Below, piece after piece: positions 59,877 to 64,000 of a stretch of DNA of 64,000 nt (its first letter is position 1; every line of letters begins with the position of its first letter). The DNA comes from Bacteroidales bacterium (GTDB lineage Bacteria > Bacteroidota > Bacteroidia > Bacteroidales > UBA932). Under the pieces are notes generated by a model, which searched no databases, was not told the DNA's origin, and saw nothing but the letters and a program-made list of their open reading frames with translations. The position numbers and the translations under genes are program-made. The stretch spans positions 85,910 to 149,909 of the forward strand of contig JAFUDQ010000012.1 in assembly GCA_017459075.1 (NCBI GenBank). The letters run 5' to 3'.

Positions 59877-62800
59877 ATGGCTAAAACATATACCAACGAA
59901 GACCTGAGGGCCGTATTTCAGTCGTCATTCCGGCTTGACACATGGCAGTCCATGCTTAAGGGTCTCTTCCACTCAAAGGAGATAAGAGTGCAGCCAGAGT
60001 TCATTGGTGGCAAGGACAATGAATGCGGCTATTATCTTGGGGCCCTTGATACGGAGGATAATTACCGTGTGGGGCTTTTCTGGTATGAGATAACTAAGGG
60101 ATCCGTTGTACACAAGAAGGTGGGATTACGGCAGCTGGTAAAGTCTTTTATTAACCCCAGCTGGGGCGAATTTGATGCTGCGCTTGCTGTATTCTCTGAG
60201 GGGAGCCATTGGCGTCTTTCCCTTATCTGCGATATCAAGGAAGAGGCCATGTCACCTCGGAGATATACTTATGTCTTTGGGGAGAAGAATAACTATTACA
60301 ACACCCCCGTAGCGAGGTTTGACTTTATTCAGAAAAATGGAGTCACCTTCGAGAGTCTCAAAAACGCCTTCTCGGTAGAGGCCCTGACAAAACAGTTCTA
60401 CAACGAGCTCTTTGATTGGTACCAATGGGCCGTCAAGGACGAAACGGGTGTGACGTTCCCTAACAATACGGCCACCGAAGATGATGACCGCGAGCAGATT
60501 GACACGAAAATTATCCGTCTTATCACCAGATTGATGTTTGTCTGGTTCATCAAGCAGAAAGACCTTGTTCCTTCAGTACTGTTCGATCCAAACCAGATGA
60601 AGGGGGTTATTAAAGACTTTAACCCTCTTAGCAAGACAAGCGGAACATACTATAATGCGATTCTGCAGAATTTGTTCTTCGCAACTCTTAACAGAGCAAT
60701 AGTTGATGAGGAGGGAAACAGACGGTGTTTCGACAAATCCCAGAGAAAGGGTGTAAAGACAACTTATCGCTATTCAGAGCTCTTTTCAATTAGCGAGGAT
60801 GCTGTCATCAAGATGTTTGCAGATGTTCCTTTCCTAAATGGCGGCTTGTTTGAGTGTCTGGATAAAACAAAGACTCTCGATGGCGTAGAAAAAGCATTCA
60901 ATTTTGATGGCTTCAGTCGCAATGATGCCCGGTTTGCCGATGGCCGCTATAAGTATCGTGCTTTCATTCCGAATGTCTTATTCTTTGATCCGGAATACGG
61001 CCTATTCTCCATTTTGAACAGGTATAATTTTACTATTGAAGAGAATACTCCAAACGAGCAGCAGGTCGCCCTGGATCCAGAGTTGCTTGGAAAGGTCTTT
61101 GAGAACCTCCTTGGCGCATACAACCCGGAAACCAAGGAAACTGCCAGAAACCAGAGCGGCTCTTTTTATACGCCACGAGAGGTCGTTAATTACATGGTGG
61201 ATGAAAGCATCATCGCCTACCTTGGGGATTCCGACTTCTCCCGTTCTTTGTTAAGCGACGAATTTACTCCTAATCCCAAAGACAAGGAACAGTATGCAGA
61301 AGTCGCAAAGAAGCTTAAAGAGATAAAGATTCTCGATCCGGCTTGCGGATCCGGAGCATTCCCTATGGGGCTCCTCAACCGTATAGTGGACATTTTGGAG
61401 AAGATCTCCCCGGAAGAGAGCATATATCAATTGAAACTCGCCCTCATCGAGAACTGCATTTACGGTATTGATATCCAAAGCATCGCTGTTCAGATAAGTA
61501 AGCTTCGGTTCTTCATATCACTTATCTGTGATTGCGAAAAGGATCCATCCAAACCGAATTTTGGCATCCCCACCCTTCCTAACCTTGAGACGAAGTTCGT
61601 TTGCGCCAACTCGCTGATCTCTGCCGATATTATCAAGTATGAAGGAGACTGGACAAACAATGCGGATCTTAACGCAATGCAGCAGGAGTTGATAGATATC
61701 CGTCAAAAGCATTTCGGAGCCCGCACTACTGCAGAGAAGAGAAGATATCGTGCCGCTGATGAACGGAAAAGAGAGGATATCCTGCAGCATATTCTTATCG
61801 ACGTGTCGACTCCCGACGAGGAACAAATATCAAGATGGGAATCCGAGATAGAAAGACTGCGTAAAGAGGCCGTTGCATACAAAGAGGAGGTCTGGGTGGA
61901 TGTTACGAAAGAACCAGAGGTCACTTTGTTTGGCGTTGTTGAATCCCCGACCTCAATATTCCGAGAGGATATCAATAAGAAGAAACGCGATGAGATAAAT
62001 GGCAAGATTCGCTTCTTCCAGCAGCAGATCTCTAAGGAAAGAAATAAAGGGAAGCTTCAGGGCTTCGAGGCTGCAGTTAAACAGATTACGGATTGGAATC
62101 CATATGATCAGAATGCGTCATCGGAATTCTTCTCATCCGAATGGATGTTTAATGTTAAGGATGGCTTCGACATTGTTATAGGTAATCCGCCTTACATCCA
62201 GCTCCAGAATAATGGAGGCGAGTTAGGAAAGCTCTATGCTCCTTGCGGATATGAGTCGTTTGCCAGCACTGGAGATATCTACTGCCTGTTTTATGAGCGC
62301 GGTTGGCAATTGCTCAAGAAAGGTGGTCACCTTTGCTACATAACTTCCAACAAATGGATGCGGGCAGGGTATGGCGAGAAACTCAGAACGTTCCTCGCTT
62401 CTCAGACGGATCCGCAGCTCATGATTGATTTTGGCGGTGTCAAGGTATTTGAAAGCGCAACGGTTGATACGAACATTCTGCTCTTTGCCAAAGATGCCAA
62501 TAAGCATAACACCCGCTGTGCTGTAACCAATAAACAGAACAAGGATAGCCTAAAGCAATTGAGCGTTTTCGTACAGCAGCAGGGTACTTTCTGTGACTTC
62601 CCCGGAGGTGACAGCTGGGTGATCCTAGCCCCGATTGAGCAGAGCATCAAGCGCAAGATAGAAGCCGTTGGGACTCCCCTCAAGGATTGGGATATTAATA
62701 TCTATCGTGGCGTCCTTACTGGGTACAACGAAGCATTCATTATTTCTTCTGACAAGAGGAAGGAAATCCTCGACAACTGTAAGACAGAGGATGAGAGAAA

Positions 62801-63446
62801 AAGAACGGAGGAACTTATACGACCGATTCTTCGTGGCCGGGATATTAAACGCTATGGATATGAGTGGGCAAACTTGTGGTTAATTAACACCCACAACGGT
62901 GTAAAAGGTCGAATTCCAAGGATCCGAATCGAGGATTATCCAGCAGTGAAAGCGCATCTTGACCGGTATTGGGATAAAATCAAAGATAGAGCCGATCAAG
63001 GAGACACTCCATACAATCTCAGGAACTGCGCTTATTTGGAGGATTTTAGTCGGCCAAAAGCGATGTGGAAAATAATTGGTTGCAATATCAATTTCTCGTT
63101 TGATTACGAACGTTTTTTATGCAACAACGCTGTCAATATTATCACAGGTAAAGAATCAGTCATTCTCCAATTTGTTGGAATCATGAATAGCAAATTGTTT
63201 GATTGGTATCTGAAACTAACAACTGAAGCAGAAGTCCAAGGGGGCGGGATCCAATTATACGTCACGACGCTTGAGAAAACACAAGTCAAATTAGATTTCC
63301 CGGAACCTTTATCGACGGTAGTTCGTGGCAGAGTCCAGGGAAATCATTCTGATGCTGATGTTGACAAGGCCGTCTTTGATGCTTATGGCCTTTCAAATGA
63401 AGAAAGAGAATACATAATCCAGCACAAGAAGGTAAATCGCAAATAA
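59877..63446 (+). CDS. adenine-N6 DNA methylase of Eco57I/type IIG-ISP type, with switchable C-terminal recognition domain
   Basis: 1189 residues. An N-terminal helical/beta region of about 1-380 has no PD-(D/E)XK nuclease that I can identify. Methylase domain: LDPACGSGAFPMGLLNRI with the SAM-binding Asp at 487, and the catalytic NPPY at 770-773 (IVIGNPPYIQLQNN). The target-recognition region follows from about 880 (LIRPILRGRDIKRYGYEW). The final 135 residues (from EDFSRPK at 1055) are the part that also exists as separate headless copies downstream. The gene ends immediately before the stop codon of the inverted copy (63446/63447, no gap). It probably both protects self DNA and sets the site recognised by the helicase-nuclease partner. 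The type is inferred from motifs alone. Confidence 0.9.
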   Translation: MAKTYTNEDLRAVFQSSFRLDTWQSMLKGLFHSKEIRVQPEFIGGKDNECGYYLGALDTEDNYRVGLFWYEITKGSVVHKKVGLRQLVKSFINPSWGEFDAALAVFSEGSHWRLSLICDIKEEAMSPRRYTYVFGEKNNYYNTPVARFDFIQKNGVTFESLKNAFSVEALTKQFYNELFDWYQWAVKDETGVTFPNNTATEDDDREQIDTKIIRLITRLMFVWFIKQKDLVPSVLFDPNQMKGVIKDFNPLSKTSGTYYNAILQNLFFATLNRAIVDEEGNRRCFDKSQRKGVKTTYRYSELFSISEDAVIKMFADVPFLNGGLFECLDKTKTLDGVEKAFNFDGFSRNDARFADGRYKYRAFIPNVLFFDPEYGLFSILNRYNFTIEENTPNEQQVALDPELLGKVFENLLGAYNPETKETARNQSGSFYTPREVVNYMVDESIIAYLGDSDFSRSLLSDEFTPNPKDKEQYAEVAKKLKEIKILDPACGSGAFPMGLLNRIVDILEKISPEESIYQLKLALIENCIYGIDIQSIAVQISKLRFFISLICDCEKDPSKPNFGIPTLPNLETKFVCANSLISADIIKYEGDWTNNADLNAMQQELIDIRQKHFGARTTAEKRRYRAADERKREDILQHILIDVSTPDEEQISRWESEIERLRKEAVAYKEEVWVDVTKEPEVTLFGVVESPTSIFREDINKKKRDEINGKIRFFQQQISKERNKGKLQGFEAAVKQITDWNPYDQNASSEFFSSEWMFNVKDGFDIVIGNPPYIQLQNNGGELGKLYAPCGYESFASTGDIYCLFYERGWQLLKKGGHLCYITSNKWMRAGYGEKLRTFLASQTDPQLMIDFGGVKVFESATVDTNILLFAKDANKHNTRCAVTNKQNKDSLKQLSVFVQQQGTFCDFPGGDSWVILAPIEQSIKRKIEAVGTPLKDWDINIYRGVLTGYNEAFIISSDKRKEILDNCKTEDERKRTEELIRPILRGRDIKRYGYEWANLWLINTHNGVKGRIPRIRIEDYPAVKAHLDRYWDKIKDRADQGDTPYNLRNCAYLEDFSRPKAMWKIIGCNINFSFDYERFLCNNAVNIITGKESVILQFVGIMNSKLFDWYLKLTTEAEVQGGGIQLYVTTLEKTQVKLDFPEPLSTVVRGRVQGNHSDADVDKAVFDAYGLSNEEREYIIQHKKVNRK
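63038..63058 (+). repeat. inverted-repeat copy 1 (within methylase), proposed recombination site
   Basis: GGAGGATTTTA, then GTCGGCCAAA; 19 of 21 bases match the inverted copy at 63826-63846. It codes for EDFSRPK, the first residues of the exchangeable C-terminal block. Confidence 0.65.
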
Positions 63447-63851
63447 TTATGTTATCTCAATATAACCTATTGCTTGAATATCTTTTTCGTCAAGGTTATA
63501 AGCTCTGAAGATCATCTCATCAATCTGTTTAGCTTTTTCTTGAGAAAAACATCTTTGAATATCTTTTACAACTTGAATAAACGGTGTCTCATCTTCAATA
63601 CGAAGCACTGGAATATTATCAAAAAAGATCTTGCTTAATTCTCGTGTCCCCCCTTGCAGTTCCGGGAATGAATCGCGAAAGCAAAATTTAAATAAGGATG
63701 AGTTCAGGAAGGCCGTTAAGTAAGCGGTGCGCTCTCCTGTAATTATAAAGCATTTCTGGTTTGTAAAATAGTTGCAATCATCGAAACAGAAAGGCATATA
63801 CTTCGTCATATTTGGGTATATAATCTTTGGCTGATTAAAATCCTCCGTCAA
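63447..63851 (-). pseudogene. inverted, headless copy of the methylase C-terminal recognition domain (silent cassette 1)
   Basis: 132 codons from EDFNQPK (63845) to a stop at 63447 align by eye with the last 135 residues of the methylase: EDF..PK, then a FDD/FDY..F..N block, ITGERTAYLTAFLNSSLFKF against ITGKESVILQFVGIMNSKLF, and IFRAYNLDEKD against VFDAYGLSNEE. There is no ATG, only a TTG, and none of the methylase's SAM or NPPY region, so on its own it is not a gene. It lies tail-to-tail with the methylase with no gap. Its head carries GGAGGATTTTA (63836-63846, minus strand), identical to 63038-63048 in the methylase. This is the structure expected of a donor cassette for inversion. Confidence 0.82.
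63826..63846 (-). repeat. inverted-repeat copy 2 (head of silent cassette 1)
   Basis: On the minus strand GGAGGATTTTA, then ATCAGCCAAA, matching 63038-63058 except for two transitions. Inversion between the two would swap 63048-63836 and fuse cassette 1 in frame to the methylase. Confidence 0.65.
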
Positions 63852-63860
63852 AGTATAACG

Positions 63861-64000
63861 GAGGAATTTTCTAAGCCAAAAATCGTCTATATGGAAATCC
63901 AGACAGATAATGCTTCTGAAGGCTATCCCTTTCCCTGTTTTTCATTCGATAACAGAAAATGCATTACTCTTAATACCGCGTATACCATGAGTAGCGAATC
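63861..64000 (+). pseudogene. second headless recognition-domain cassette, plus strand (runs off window)
   Basis: In frame from 63861 the plus strand reads EEFSKPKIVYMEIQTDN, then YPFPCFSFDNRKCITLNTAY, again matching the start of the methylase C-terminal block (EDFSRPK ... NFSFDYERFLCNNAVNI). It has no upstream methylase and no convincing start. It lies head-to-head with cassette 1, separated by 13 nt inside a palindrome (CCTCCGT 63842-63848 / ACGGAGG 63858-63864). The rest is beyond the window. Confidence 0.7.

Noticed and set aside
56590-63446. DISARM or BREX system
   Set aside because: The helicase and methylase are compatible with parts of both, but no DrmA, DrmB, PglZ, BrxC or BrxL gene is in the window, and the PLD domain is fused to the helicase. 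Genes beyond 64000 could change this.

Overview
The window looks like the chromosome of a gut-type Bacteroidales bacterium. The evidence is two SusC/SusD pairs, a TonB receptor/DUF4249 operon, promoters of the Bacteroidetes form (TTTG, about 19-21 bp, TAnnTTTG), an almost complete lack of Shine-Dalgarno sites, and DcuB, PEP carboxykinase and NhaC typical of anaerobic fermenters. Genus cannot be fixed from the sequence alone.

Layout. 1-5.7 kb: the start of recQ, then pckA facing a three-gene GalNAc-salvage operon on the minus strand (nahK, GH109 glycosidase, galM lipoprotein). 5.7-10 kb: htpG, a HAD phosphatase and an abundant OmpA-type porin. 10.1-16.5 kb: a minus-strand run of a GH73/LysM murein hydrolase, mltG, a RelA-type alarmone synthetase with a degenerate hydrolase domain, and uvrB. 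16.6-19.5 kb: a tandem hairpin repeat, rnz and rpsA. 19.8-22.5 kb: a Tat-exported dipeptide epimerase and a transglutaminase-like lipoprotein. 22.6-28.9 kb: an outer-membrane operon (unknown secreted protein, TonB receptor, DUF4249 lipoprotein, MG2/plug-like protein). 29-42 kb: two divergent SusCD loci, the second followed by a CotH-kinase lipoprotein. 42.2-50.6 kb: NhaC antiporter and a complete histidine-to-glutamate pathway (ftcD, hutU, hutH, hutI). 50.6-55.7 kb: mscL, two unknown envelope genes, a PPC-domain protein, dcuB and a histidine phosphatase. 55.8-64 kb: tRNA-Ser(UGA), a degraded acetyltransferase remnant, and a defence-type module of a PLD-nuclease/SNF2 helicase and an adenine-N6 DNA methylase.

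Two things stand out. (1) The methylase gene ends tail-to-tail with an inverted, headless copy of its own C-terminal target-recognition region. A second headless copy follows in the other orientation and runs off the window edge. An imperfect 21-nt inverted repeat sits at the domain boundary in the gene and at the head of the first cassette. This is the layout of a DNA-inversion (shufflon-like) system that switches methylase/restriction specificity. (2) A palindromic repeat family lies between genes, often directly after stop codons, and is also inserted in frame inside two consecutive genes, hutU and hutI, much like the protein-coding palindromic elements known from Rickettsia. A second palindromic family, a 51-bp tandem hairpin array and a 23-bp tandem repeat make the intergenic regions unusually rich in structure.

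Start codons were chosen by hand: where the longest reading frame began at TTG I moved to the first ATG that fits a signal peptide, the family N-terminus or a promoter. All functional calls rest on motif recognition by eye. No alignment or database search was run.
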